Positions 9,317 to 19,033 of a stretch of 64,000 bases of DNA are shown in pieces. The first letter of the stretch is position 1; every line of letters begins with the position of its first letter. A program made the position numbers and the translations under genes. The stretch is from Selaginella moellendorffii (taxonomy: Eukaryota > Streptophyta > Lycopodiopsida > Selaginellales > Selaginellaceae), in the NCBI RefSeq assembly GCF_000143415.4, contig NW_003314269.1, positions 734,034 to 798,033 on the forward strand, given 5' to 3'. The notes under the pieces are model-generated. The model was not told where the DNA came from. It did not search any database and was given only the letters and a program-made list of their open reading frames with translations.

Positions 9317-10957
9317 ATGGCGGCCAGCAGCAAGAAGCTGTCCACGCTGCTCGCACCGAGGCTGCATTGCTTGTTTTCTAGGCGCGGCCTCCACTCGGCT
9401 CTCAATCTTTGCTCGCAGAAGGCGGCAAAACTGGAGCCAGGTCGAGAGATTAGCGGATGCGACGCGATTGCTGCGAGGAATTGGCAGATCACGGAAGATG
9501 AGAAGGACTGGAAGAGTCATGCCGCTGCCGTCGCTCGCTCCATGCAGCTTGTCAAGACTAGAATGAAGGTATGCTCCTCTTTCCACGTCTTCTTACATTT
9601 TTTCTACGTAGTGGGGAGATGTTCTATCCAAGCTCAAAGATCTGGAAAAGGAGCTCGAGAAGCCGGACTTGTGGAGCGACACAGCTCGAGCGTCGAGATA
9701 TAGCCGAGAGTTTGGATCATTGTCGTCGCGAGTGAAGGAAATCCGGGAGATGGAGTCCGAGCTGGTGGAGAATGTGGATCTCGTGGAGCTGGCGCGAGAA
9801 GAGAAAGACGAGCAAGTAGAAGCAGTAAGTGTTCCGTGATCTTTCCTGAGAAGTTGTTCTTTGTTTTTCCATTTGAAGCGTGAGTTTGCTTTATTGATAT
9901 GGCAGTGCAGGAGGCAGTCTCGGCTCTAGCTACGCTGCGCAAGGCTGCGAAAGACAAAGAGTTACTCGCACTTTTGTGTGAAGAGAACGATGGATGCCCG
10001 TGCTTTCTAGAGGTAAAAGCCATCTACTTGCTTTCTTTGGTCGAGTTTTGATGGTTTTTCCTTTCAGGTGCAAGCAGGAGCTGGCGGAGCTGAAAGTATG
10101 GACTTTGCAGCAATGCTTCTTCGTATGTACAAGCTATGGGCACTGCAGCGTGGCTTCGAAGCTGCCGTGGTCGACGAAATGCCTGGTGACAGGGCGGGGA
10201 TAAAGGTGTGCATTTCTCGCAAAACTGTCTTTCTAACTCCATTTTCACTGACGAAATTGTCTGAAGCGTGCAACACTTCGACTCGAAGGTGACTTTGCGT
10301 ATGGTTTTGCGAAGACGGAAGCCGGAGTTCACAGGCTCGTCCGGATTTCTCCTTTCGACGAGGCCGGTCGCCGGCATACGTCATTTGCAGCGGTGGCTGT
10401 CATTCCAATCCTGGACAATGCCGGAGCCGAGATTGAGATAAACGAGGCCGACCTTGTTATTGATCGATTTCGCTCCAGTGGAGCCGGTGGACAACACGTC
10501 AATACAACTGACAGTGCAATCCGTATCGTTCACAAGCCAACCGGAATCACTGTTCAATGCCAAAACGAGCGGTATCTTCATCTTCTCGGAGCTAAACTTC
10601 GTTCAATTTTTCTAACTAGCTACTCTCAGATCACAGCATAAAAACAAAGACAGTGCGATGGAAGTTCTTCGCTCTCGCCTGTACCAGCTGGAATTGAAAC
10701 GGAAGACTGAAGAAACAGCGCAGCATACTCAGTCGCTCCATGAGATTTCATGGGGAAATCAGATTCGATCATATGTATTGCAAGTAAGCCAACCGTTTTA
10801 TCATCCTCTCGTTGTTGATACTAGCGTTTTGTTGCAGCCTTATCAAATCGTAAAAGACTTACGAACGGGTTACGAGGTGACGAATCCAACAGCCGTTCTG
10901 GACGGAGGCCTTGATCCTTTTATATTGCAGTATCTATCCAAGATGGGAAGCACTTGA
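9317..10957 (+). CDS. prfB: organellar peptide chain release factor 2, 7 exons
   Basis: Exons are 9317-9568, 9612-9824, 9911-10012, 10068-10205, 10267-10571, 10630-10783 and 10838-10957, about 427 residues. The C-terminal two thirds follow bacterial RF2 closely. The codon-recognition tripeptide SPF (about 263-265, [15 protein letters not shown]) marks the UGA/UAA-reading class. The GGQ catalytic motif is intact (309-311, [18 protein letters not shown]). The conserved [34 protein letters not shown] and [10 protein letters not shown] segments follow. The N-terminal ~70 residues are Ser/Arg/Leu-rich without acidic clusters, as in a chloroplast or mitochondrial transit peptide. The protein hydrolyses peptidyl-tRNA at stop codons on organelle ribosomes. 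The autoregulatory frameshift site of bacterial prfB is absent, as expected for a nuclear gene. It converges on the F-box gene. Confidence 0.93.
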
Positions 10958-11104
10958 AAGATGCAAAGCATCGAGGTACGCCTCAATGATTGACCACTTA
11001 GTACAACTGACGAGGAGAACTTTTTGCAAACTTTGCAGATTACAATCGATGAATTCAATGGAAGAATCATAAGAACAACAGAGAGAGAGAGAGAAAAGAA
11101 GAGG

Positions 11105-12430
11105 CTACGGCACAGCATCCAGCCGGGGCTCAAACGCCATGCCTTCCAAGTTCGGGCAGTCCGGCACCCACCTCCACGACTTGGTGGAGATGTCAAACAA
11201 AACGCCGTCGTGCGAGGTGTCCCGCGTGAGGAAGACGAGGTTCCTGATGCCCGAGCAGTAGAAACTCTCCGACGGCATGACCAGGAAGTACTCCGCCATC
11301 ACCTTTGGCATCCGGCCAACTTCCCGCCACTTCAAGCTCCGCTGGTCCAGGAACCACACGCAGATGGTGAACACCTGGTGGCGGACACACTTCCCGACGA
11401 TGGCAACCTGGCCGCTGCACTCCACCAAGTTCCGAAACTGGCAGTATCCCGGCAGCCTCCCGGTCTTGATCTTGATCCAGGTCTCGTGCTGGATGCTAAA
11501 GGCGAGCAGCGAGCAATTGTACCAGCGCGGGGTGAGGCAGTAGAGCACTCCATTGCACAGCGCGACGTTGCGGGAGATCTCCTCTCCGCGAGGAAGGCAG
11601 GCGGAGCGCTTCCAGGAGTTCGTGGCGGAGCTGTAGACTTCGGTGGTCCAGCGGCCGGCGACGACGAGCTTGTAGGACTTGGTGGCGGCGTCGGCGACCA
11701 TGGTGACGAGCGTGGGACGGTGGTGGAAGAGCATCGGCGGGAGCTCGCGCCAGGCCTTGGTGAGGGGGTTGCAGACGAAGAGCGCGGTGTACTCGTCGTT
11801 GTTGTAGCCTTGGAAGTGATTGGTGAAGCACAGGAGGCCTCGAGCAGTGGCGACGGGGAGGCCGGCGTTTGGGGGGAGGAAGGCGAGCGGGAGCTTGTAC
11901 CAGCGGCTGGCGGCGGGGCTGAAGGTGGTGAGGAGCTGCTGGCAGTCGCAGGCGATGATCTTGACGAAGAGGATGGCGGTGGAGGGGACGGTGGCGCACA
12001 GGTCGTGGAAGCTCTTGGAGGTGGCGAGGCGGGACCAGCGGCGGCACAGGGTGGCGAGGCGGAAGAAGGCGTCGATGGGCAGCCAGGCGAGGATCCGGTC
12101 GAGGAGGTCGTCCGGGAGGTGCGACCAGAGGTTGGGATCCATGGTGGTGGTGATCATCTGGTGGTCTTGGTGGTGGTAGCGAAGGTCAATCGCTTGCTGC
12201 TGTTGCTGGGAGTGGTACAAGGCATTGTTGTAGCTCCTGCGGAAGCCCGCGTAGAACTGGCGCGCTTCGTCCAGGAAAACTTCGCCGGGATTCATCAAGG
12301 CATGGAGTCTCCCCTGCAGTTCTAGCGATCCTGGGAAGAGCTTGAGCTTGAGGTTGAGAGAAACTTGGGCATAGCAGCTGTGCTCTTGGCTCCTTGGATC
12401 GATCGAGATTGCTTTGGTCGATCGATCCAA
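11105..12430 (-). CDS. F-box protein with kelch/galactose-oxidase-like C-terminus
   Basis: An intronless frame of 441 codons. The F-box is at about residues 101-145 (LWSHLPDDLLDRILAWLPIDAFFRL) and should bind SKP1 in an SCF ubiquitin ligase. The C-terminal part (about 160-430) has repeated beta-strand segments such as YKLVVAGRWTTEVYSSATNSW and LPRGEEISRNVALCNGVLYCL, typical of F-box/kelch proteins of the UFO/HAWAIIAN SKIRT/At5g15710 kind. The 100 residues before the F-box contain a Gln run and may include alternative starts (for example MNPGEVF near residue 47). The GC content is high with no damage. The substrate cannot be inferred. Confidence 0.88.
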   Translation of the reverse strand: MDRSTKAISIDPRSQEHSCYAQVSLNLKLKLFPGSLELQGRLHALMNPGEVFLDEARQFYAGFRRSYNNALYHSQQQQQAIDLRYHHQDHQMITTTMDPNLWSHLPDDLLDRILAWLPIDAFFRLATLCRRWSRLATSKSFHDLCATVPSTAILFVKIIACDCQQLLTTFSPAASRWYKLPLAFLPPNAGLPVATARGLLCFTNHFQGYNNDEYTALFVCNPLTKAWRELPPMLFHHRPTLVTMVADAATKSYKLVVAGRWTTEVYSSATNSWKRSACLPRGEEISRNVALCNGVLYCLTPRWYNCSLLAFSIQHETWIKIKTGRLPGYCQFRNLVECSGQVAIVGKCVRHQVFTICVWFLDQRSLKWREVGRMPKVMAEYFLVMPSESFYCSGIRNLVFLTRDTSHDGVLFDISTKSWRWVPDCPNLEGMAFEPRLDAVP

Positions 12431-12903
12431 ACGGAGGAGAAATTCCGGCGAAGGGAAGCAAAGGATATACTAAAACTCCACTCCACTCAGCCTCTTTTCC
12501 TTCTTCCCGTCCAACCCAACAAGAAAAGAGGAAGTTTTCCCTTCTTTTCTCTCCTCTCTTCCCTTGTTTCCAAGCCAAGCGTGGATGTGCTGCGCGCTGG
12601 CTTTGCGGCGGCGTGTGTGCGTCGTGTTTTGGTGTTGGTGGTCGGTGGCCGATCCTCGATCGGTGGAAACAAAAAGAGAGGAAGATCTGGAAGGAGGAAG
12701 GAAGATCTGGAAGGAGGAAGGAATTGGAGGAGAGATCTTTGCAGTGGCGAGGGGCGGGCGGCCTCGAAGAGGTGCCCGCCCCCCCGACTCTGCTCGCAAT
12801 TGCCGCGCTTCGTTTTCTAGGGTTCTATCCCCTCTTTTGGTGCTCGATTCCCGCCGAAATTTAAAAAGTACCGCCGCCAAAATTTGAATTTTAAAAAAAG
12901 CGC
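12431..12903. other. F-box gene 5' flank
   Basis: Pyrimidine-rich sequence in the first part and an imperfect GGAAGATCTGGAAGGA tandem repeat at about 12675-12722. It holds the F-box promoter and 5' UTR. No gene is seen. Confidence 0.5.
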
Positions 12904-12976
12904 TGGAGTTGAGGGGCATCGATCCCCTTGCCTATCGCATGCAAAGCGATCGCTCTACCATCTGAGCTACAACCCC
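12904..12976 (-). tRNA. tRNA-Ala (anticodon UGC)
   Basis: On the minus strand a full cloverleaf folds. The acceptor stem is GGGGTTG with CAACTCC (one G-U pair). The D arm is GCTCAGATGGTAGAGC, which contains the A box. The anticodon stem is ATCGC/GCGAT with loop TTTGCAT (anticodon TGC). The T arm has loop TTCGAT-like ATCGATG within AGGGGATCGATGCCCCT. The discriminator base is A and CCA is not encoded. A run of seven T on the minus strand about five bases downstream is a good Pol III terminator. The gene contains no intron. It points away from the metalloprotease gene, whose ATG lies 44 bases from the tRNA 5' end. Confidence 0.93.
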
Positions 12977-13019
12977 ACCACGTAGAGGGGTATAATAGCG
13001 GGGATATTCTCGTCTCGCA

Positions 13020-14287
13020 ATGGCTATTGTCTCTTCTCTCCATTCTTGTAATGCCAGGCGCTGCGTGGTTCTATCGGCGCTAGGGCGCGCCAGCGGCAGC
13101 GAGGTCAGCGATGCCGCGGCGCTCGTGCAGCGCGAGCTCCGGAATGGTGATCACCGCAAGGCGCTGGCGCTGGCGGCTGCGCGATTGCGGGCGTTTGGAG
13201 CAGCGAGACAGGTAGGTATTGGAGGATTTCTTGCTGGAATCCACTCGCAGTGTTGCCGCAGGTCCCGCAGAGGATTTACACGCTGGAGGAGCTGCGGCTG
13301 AACGGCATCGACACTGCCAGATTTCTATCGCCTGTGGATTTCACGCTCGGAACGGTGAGGAGAAATCTCCAGCTCGCAGCTTTGGCGGGAGGGATTGCAG
13401 CATGGCAGCTCTTCCACCTTGATCAGTTCCAGCTGCTCATCGGTGTTGTTGTTGCTCTTTTTGTTGGAACTTTGGATCAGGTAATCTAGAGTTTTTCTTT
13501 CCTCTTTGTTTTTTCATTCATCTAGAACAGATTGTCTACAATGGTGGTGTGGAAGCGTTGCTCCTTGACACTCTCGGTCGTGTTGTAAGCGGCAAGTACA
13601 AGAATAGAGTAGCTCAGGTACGCATTTCTTCCAGTTTCTCTCATGTTAATAGTTTCCCTCTGCAGCACGAGGCAGGGCATTTCCTGGTGGCTTACTTGAT
13701 GGGAATTTTACCCGCGGACTACACATTGTCAAGCCTTGATGCCTTCAGAAAGAATGGCTCACTGAATGTCCAAGCCGGGACAAGTTTCGTGGATTTCGAG
13801 TTCCAGGAGGAAGTAAGTTTCAAGTTTCCTGCTTCTAAAGTAGCGAAGCTGATCCTGTTTGCAGGTAAACACTGGAAAGCTATCTTCTGGGGTATGACTT
13901 CTGTGGATATCACATTTCTCATGCGGTTTATGGCAGACTTTAAACAAGTATGCTTGCGTTGCGCTGGCTGGTGTAGCAACAGAGTTCCTTAAGTTCGGAC
14001 TTGCAGAAGGGGGACTATCAGACATCCAGCAGGTGATTGAACGATGAAGCTAAATTCACTGTTTCACAAAAAGTTTCCTGCAGCTGGACGAGCTTCTCAA
14101 ACGGCTCAACTTCACGCAACTCAAGGCCGATTCCCAGGTGAGATGGGCCGTTCTCAACACTGTCAGCATCCTCCGGAGGCATCTGGCTCTTCACAGCAAG
14201 CTTGCCGAGGCCATGGACGCTGGTAAAAGTGTAGGCCAATGCATCGAGCTCATTGAAACTGAGCTCGCGGGATGCACGGACCTCTAA
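13020..14287 (+). CDS. VIR3/At5g27290-like membrane metalloprotease-type protein, 7 exons
   Basis: Exons are 13020-13211, 13262-13480, 13531-13617, 13666-13812, 13865-13891, 13937-14032 and 14084-14287, about 323 residues. Introns are 44-52 nt, among the shortest in the window. The middle has a hydrophobic segment (LAALAGGIAAWQLF ... LLIGVVVALFVG, about 100-130). An M41/FtsH-type zinc motif follows, HEAGHFLVAYLMGILP (H167-E168...H171). The AAA domain of FtsH is absent, so this is the small plant family that includes the chloroplast protein VIRESCENT3 and At5g27290. The third zinc ligand of FtsH is not obvious. The N-terminus is compatible with a transit peptide. The likely location is the chloroplast membrane. 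A decayed partial copy of this gene lies at 51.3-52.6 kb. Confidence 0.87.
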
Positions 14288-14370
14288 AGCTCCACAATAT
14301 CAACGTTAAGTGTTAAGTGTGTCTCGCTTACTCAAGCGCTCTCAGCTTAGCCAGAAACGCTTGAACAAGA

Positions 14371-16632
14371 TCACGTTAGCATGTTGGACACAACCACATA
14401 CGGTGCTGCTCTGCTATCGTCATCAATCCCAGGAACGCTGTTACCTCTGCCAGCGTCTCCATGGAGCTTGCAAGCGCCAACCAGGCTCATCCAAGACGTC
14501 GAGTCGGGCTCGAACGGCATGCTCCGGAAGAGATCCTCGGCCCGGTCCAGCCATCCAGCACGGGCCAGAAGATCAATCAAGCATCCATAGTGCTCGTCAT
14601 TCGCCGCAACGCTGCCATCCTCGACCAAGTTGGAGAAACATGACAGCGCTTCCTCGACCAGACCTCCGTGGCTACAAGCGAAGAGCACCACGAGATAACT
14701 GGCACTGTCCGACTCCATGCCTTGCAGCTGCATTGCGCGACTGAGCTCGACCGTCTCCACCGACTGTCCTTGCTGAGCAAAGCCCGACATCAGCGCGTTC
14801 CACGCGACGGTGTTCTTGGCGGAGATGTCGTTGAAGCAAGACATTGCTCGGTCCAACATTCCAAACTTCCCGTACATGGCCACCAGAGCGCTCCCGACGG
14901 CCGAGTGGTGCTCCAGTCCCATGGACAAAACTCTCGCGTGGATGGACTTGCCTTTGGCCGCGTCGCCGGTGACAGTACAGGCAGTGACAACGTTGGTGAG
15001 CGTTATGACGTTCGCTCTCACGCCTTCGAGCTCCATGCCATGGAAGACCACCAGGGCCGTGTCGCAGCATCCGTGCTGGGTGTAAAGCCCCATGATGGTG
15101 TTCCACGACACCTCGTCCCTGCGTTCCAAGGAGTGGAAAACGGCGGTGGCGGAGCTGAGACGTCCACAGGAGCCGTAAAACTGCATCAGGCTGTTGCTCA
15201 CGAAAGGAAGCTCGTCAAGGCCGCAGCTGCGAATCCTGTGGTGGAGCGACGCACCGCGGGTGAGAGCTCCGAGGCTGCTAGCCGCTCCCAGCACCGCCAC
15301 GTACGTCACTTCCGTCGGCTCCACGCCGTGGAGATCCATCAACGTAAACAGCTTCAAGGCCATCCCGGGATCGCCACACTCGGCATAAGCCGCGATCATC
15401 GTGTTCCAGGCAATGCAGTCTCGAGCACCGCCAGCTTCCTCCCGGAAAACTGTTACCGCGTCCTCCAGACTCCGGCACTCGCGGTAAACATTGAGCAGCG
15501 AGTCGACCACGGCAGTGTCCGCATCCACCCTCGCTCGCAGCTGCGCGTGGATCATCCTCGCCTTGTCCAGCTTCCGGAGCACCGAGCACACTCCCAGGAT
15601 CTCAACGATGGTGACCACGTCCGGAGCCACTCCTTCCAGCTCCATCTTCTCGAAGAGCTCGAGAGCCTCCCGGTGGTGCCCGCTCTGGACGTACGCGGAG
15701 ATCATCGAGTTCCAGAGCTCGACACTGGATCGCGGAACCCGGCGGTGGAAGAAGACACTCTTCGCACTCTCGAGCATCTGGAAGCGGCCATACATGCTGA
15801 CGAGCGCGCTGGCGACGGTGTCGTCCCCGTCGGAGCCACAGCAGATGATACAGGCGTGGATCGCCCGACCATCGGGTTCGCTCGCGCAAGCACCGAGAGC
15901 GCTCAGCATCGCCACCTTGTCCGGCGCAACTCCTTCCAGGTGCATGGCTCGGTAGAGTCCCAGAGCTTCGCGGCCCATCTTAAACTGGGAGTATGCCGCG
16001 ATCAAGGCGGTGTAGGCGACAGCGCTCTTGAGCTCCAGGCGCTGGAAGAGCTCTTCCGCCAGCGCGAACTCCCCGGCCTTGGCGTACATGTTGATGAGCG
16101 AGACTCTGAGCACCGCGTCCGACTGGAAGCTGGAGGTGGCGATGGTGGAGTGAAGAGAGCGCCCGATGTGGAGATCCCCCAGGCTGGAGCACGCCCCCAC
16201 CGCCGTCGCGAATGCGACCCGGTCGAGCTCCACGCCGTCGAGGCACATTGCCTGGAAGAGGTGGATGGCTTGCCGCGGGTCCCCGTTCTGGGCAAATGCC
16301 GTCATGGCGATGGTCCAGGTGAAGAGGTTCCTCTCGCGGATGGAGTGGAACGCGGCCTCGGCGTCTCGGAGGCTGCCACACTTGCCATACATGTCCACCA
16401 AGAGGTTTCCCAGGTATGTCTCTCTGGAGTAGCCGTCCTTGCTCATCTGGTCGTGGATGGTTTTGCCTTGCTCGAGGCTGTCGCATTGTCGCAGGAGAGA
16501 GGCGTATCTGTAGCGCTTGGTGACGAACTCTTGCGGATTTTCATCTTGGTCCTGTGGTGGCGCTTGAGATGCCTTGCGCCGAGTGCCTCGCAGCGGCGTC
16601 GGCTTTTGTCCGTGCCTCTTCCAGATGCCCAT
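14371..16632 (-). CDS. pentatricopeptide repeat protein, PLS class
   Basis: An intronless frame of 753 codons, typical for lycophyte PPR genes. About 17 degenerate ~31-36 residue repeats run from about residue 35. Examples are VDMYGKCGSLRDAEAAFHSI, NAL/NTMI-type helices such as AWNTMIAAYAECGDPGMAL, and EGVAPDVVTIVEILGVCS, with alternating P, L and S lengths. The end SLVGACKLHGDAGRG ... AAPYVVVSNMLT is the start of an E-type motif, after which the frame stops. No complete E2/DYW domain follows. PLS proteins bind organelle RNA and specify C-to-U editing or splicing sites. The N-terminal stretch is basic and Arg/Lys-rich. It converges on the metalloprotease gene with 83 bases between stops. Codon use is GC-rich and intact. 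Confidence 0.92.
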   Translation of the reverse strand: MGIWKRHGQKPTPLRGTRRKASQAPPQDQDENPQEFVTKRYRYASLLRQCDSLEQGKTIHDQMSKDGYSRETYLGNLLVDMYGKCGSLRDAEAAFHSIRERNLFTWTIAMTAFAQNGDPRQAIHLFQAMCLDGVELDRVAFATAVGACSSLGDLHIGRSLHSTIATSSFQSDAVLRVSLINMYAKAGEFALAEELFQRLELKSAVAYTALIAAYSQFKMGREALGLYRAMHLEGVAPDKVAMLSALGACASEPDGRAIHACIICCGSDGDDTVASALVSMYGRFQMLESAKSVFFHRRVPRSSVELWNSMISAYVQSGHHREALELFEKMELEGVAPDVVTIVEILGVCSVLRKLDKARMIHAQLRARVDADTAVVDSLLNVYRECRSLEDAVTVFREEAGGARDCIAWNTMIAAYAECGDPGMALKLFTLMDLHGVEPTEVTYVAVLGAASSLGALTRGASLHHRIRSCGLDELPFVSNSLMQFYGSCGRLSSATAVFHSLERRDEVSWNTIMGLYTQHGCCDTALVVFHGMELEGVRANVITLTNVVTACTVTGDAAKGKSIHARVLSMGLEHHSAVGSALVAMYGKFGMLDRAMSCFNDISAKNTVAWNALMSGFAQQGQSVETVELSRAMQLQGMESDSASYLVVLFACSHGGLVEEALSCFSNLVEDGSVAANDEHYGCLIDLLARAGWLDRAEDLFRSMPFEPDSTSWMSLVGACKLHGDAGRGNSVPGIDDDSRAAPYVVVSNMLT

Positions 16633-16689
16633 TGCCGCGGCCTCATGCTAGAAGTTCTCTGGATACTTAATAGAAAATGCAAGAACAGT

Positions 16690-18123
16690 TTAATCTGGAA
16701 AGATACCTCCTAGTGTCATGTCAAAGTGTTTCCATCCAGCACCCCAGTGCGAGAAATCCACGTCTTGTTCATTCTCATTGCTGAGTTCGTACGTCACCAC
16801 GGGAACTGTCTTGCGAAGCATCGAGCTTTCGCCTTCCTCCCATAAGCTCCCTGATGTAAGTGCCAGTGCCAGCGGCTCGTCCTCCTCGGATGTCAACCTG
16901 ATAAAACATCCGTCCGCAAAGTTGATTCTTCACGAAAACAATGGCTTACCCTTCAACGAAGTACGCATTCGGCTCCTCCCTTAAGCTTGGGAGCTGAGTG
17001 GTCTGTGACATTTCCTCTCGGCCTACTGGAAGATATCCAGGGCCACGCCTTTGACGAGCAGGACTTCTCATCGTATCCCAGGGAAAGTCTTCATAGCCTT
17101 CGCGCAGCCTCTTCTGGGTCGGCATTTCGTCATCTTCAAGAATGTCGAGAATGGAAATGCCTGCGTGATCAAATGAAATAAACACCAGAACAGGATCAAG
17201 TTCCTCTTACATCGTTCTTGCGGGAGTGCTAGTTTCCCCTCTCTCGGCTCGTTGCGACAAGCAGTAGCGCTGCTTTGCGTTCCGTCGATATTCTCACCGT
17301 AGTTTCTGGTAGCAGGAGAAGCAGCCGCGGAAATTGGTTCCTTGGACCTTTTCGCAGCAGCAGCAGTAGCAGCGGTGCTGATTTGTTCCTCGTATCGTTT
17401 CCCAGCATCCTTGGGAGAGGGAGAAGCGATACCAGAAAATTTGGTTTGTTCCTTGGAGTCATTCCAAGCAGCAGCATTGGGAGCTGGATCGATTCGTTTC
17501 TCCGATTCATTCGCAGCAGTCTTTGGACGTGAAGGCTGGTAACTCATCACCGCAGAAGGATGATCCGGAGAAGGAGTCCTCGCTTCTAGGATGATCTCTT
17601 TCCTCCTGTGTTAAAGCAACGAAAAGACGAGTATAAGCTGAGCGAAAAACTTACTCGATTGCTCTCTCTAACTCACCCAAAGGGATTTTCATCGTCCACG
17701 CTTTCGACTGGAGCAGCAGAGCACAGCTTCACCTCTTTACTCCTTGTGTTAAAGCAACGTAAAAACGAGTATAAGCAGAGCGAAAAACTTACTCCATTGA
17801 CTCACCCAAAGGGATTTTCATCGTCCAAGCTTTCGACTGGAGCAGCCGAGCACAGCTTCTCAAGCCCCAGCAAATCAAGAGATCGAGATCTTCCCACAGC
17901 ATGCTGTCCCGGATCCCTCTCCAGGCGCCTGCGCTGCTCGAAAAATCTCTTCTGCCTACGCAGCAGCCGTGTTCCATCGATCGAAATATCAGAAACTACA
18001 ACCAATACCTAGCCTCGACAGAGTTCCTGGTCTTCTCGCGCACCAAGAAATGCGATCAAACGAAAGAATCGCGAGAACATCAGCCCTACCTGCTTGATCT
18101 TCTTCCGGGATCCTCCCATCCAT
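16690..18123 (-). CDS. plant protein of unknown function with duplicated exon, 6 exons
   Basis: The inferred exons are 18123-18090, 17995-17806, 17742-17677, 17605-17211, 17160-16950 and 16897-16690. All introns are GT-AG and phases fit at every junction, giving about 367 residues. I do not recognise the family. Visible features are a basic N-terminal helix (RRQKRFFEQRRRLERD), then two near-identical segments KLCSAAPVES(L/V)DDENPFG encoded by exons 2 and 3. A long Ala/Ser/Lys-rich, probably disordered part follows. The acidic ISILDILEDDEMPTQKRLR and a C-terminal block ending DFSHWGAGWKHFDMTLGGIFPD look the most conserved-like. Several plant proteins of unknown role have a QKRFFEQRR-type N-terminus. 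The gene is head-to-head with PEX4, 105 bases between start codons. Confidence 0.72.
17608..17860 (-). repeat. tandem duplication of an exon with its flanking intron
   Basis: Two copies of a unit of about 130-140 bases lie at about 17608-17728 and 17751-17860. Each includes the end of an intron (gttaaagcaacg...), the donor region and the exon part encoding CSAAPVES-DDENPFG. Differences are small, mainly short indels in the intron and a Leu/Val change in the exon. Both exon copies keep the same phase (split Gly codon), so both can be spliced in. Confidence 0.9.
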
Positions 18124-18228
18124 TGCAGCATCGTCGAACAGGCTAGGGTTTATCCTCTTCCCGCCCAAAGTAATTACCCCTGACAGGGCTCGAACGCGGG
18201 ATCTACCTCCTAGGGTTTGCGAGCAAAA

Positions 18229-18945
18229 ATGGTAAGACTCAAATGCATCGATCAATCGCCAGATCACTCGTTTCCCTCCTCCCAATTTCCAGTCGAACAG
18301 AGCGCGGCTGTTCAAGGAGTACCGGGAAGTCCAGAAGGATCGCAACGCGGATTCGGACATCCAGCTCGTCTGCGATGACACAAACATCCATCGATGGACG
18401 GCACATATCAAGGTAAGGAATTTCACGCAGAGTGAGAGAGAGAGAGAGAGAAATTTCGCTTGGATTTCCAGGGACCTGCCGAGACTCCATACCACGAAGG
18501 CGTGTTCCAGCTCGCGATAAGCGTCCCGGACAACTATCCTCTACTTCCACCGCTGGTCCGCTTCGTCACAAAGATCTTTCATCCAAACGTTCACTTCAAG
18601 GTACCGCAAATCTTTCATCCTGGCCTGGAAGAACTCAAAAGAAAAATAGTAAGCTTTCTTTTTTTTTTCTATTCCAGACTGGAGAGATTTGCCTCGACAT
18701 TCTCAAGACCGCTTGGAGCCCGGCATGGACGTTGCAATCGGTTTGCCGAGCGGTGATTGCTTTGATGGCTCATCCCGAGGCAGACAGCCCTCTCAACTGC
18801 GACTGCGGTAAGAGATCTTTACTCCAAAGTTGCCAAGTTTGAGCTGGATGTCCCAGGGAATTTGCTGCGATCCGGCGATGTGCGAGGCTATCGATCCATG
18901 GCTAGAATGTATACTAGGCTGGCTGCTCTGCCCAGCTCGTCATAG
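18229..18945 (+). CDS. PEX4: peroxisomal ubiquitin-conjugating enzyme PEX4, 5 exons
   Basis: Exons are 18229-18231 (the ATG alone), 18293-18412, 18472-18600, 18678-18807 and 18857-18945, about 156 residues. The protein is a complete UBC fold with the active-site Cys in TGEICLDIL (C89). It carries features that I recall from Arabidopsis PEX4: CDDTNIHRWTAHIKGPAETPY, FHPNVHFKTGEICLDILKTAWSPAWTLQSVCRAVIALMAHPE, and GNLLRSGDVRGYRSMARMYTRLA. PEX4 is anchored to peroxisomes by PEX22 and monoubiquitinates the import receptor PEX5 for recycling. Intron 2 holds a GA repeat (18434-18451). It is divergent from the unknown gene and convergent with the cyclophilin gene, 88 bases between stops. Confidence 0.93.
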
Positions 18946-18987
18946 TCTCTCCTGTGGTAAACCATTGTCTGTATTGCGATTGAATAA

Positions 18988-19003
18988 CACACACACACAC
19001 ACA
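18988..19003. repeat. CA microsatellite
   Basis: An uninterrupted run of eight CA units lies in the short spacer between the convergent PEX4 and cyclophilin genes, probably in both 3' UTRs. Confidence 0.9.
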
Positions 19004-19033
19004 TAGTTGTGACTTACGTGTTAGAAGAATGGA

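Noticed and set aside
11024-12325. 433-codon plus-strand frame
   Set aside because: It is the antisense shadow of the F-box gene. The minus strand shows the F-box and kelch segments.
14668-16713. 681-codon plus-strand frame
   Set aside because: It is the antisense shadow of the intact, repeat-structured PPR gene. GC-rich codon bias keeps the opposite strand open.
18165-18215. B-box-like GTTCGAGCC on the minus strand between the unknown gene and PEX4
   Set aside because: No cloverleaf. It lies in a 105-base divergent promoter.
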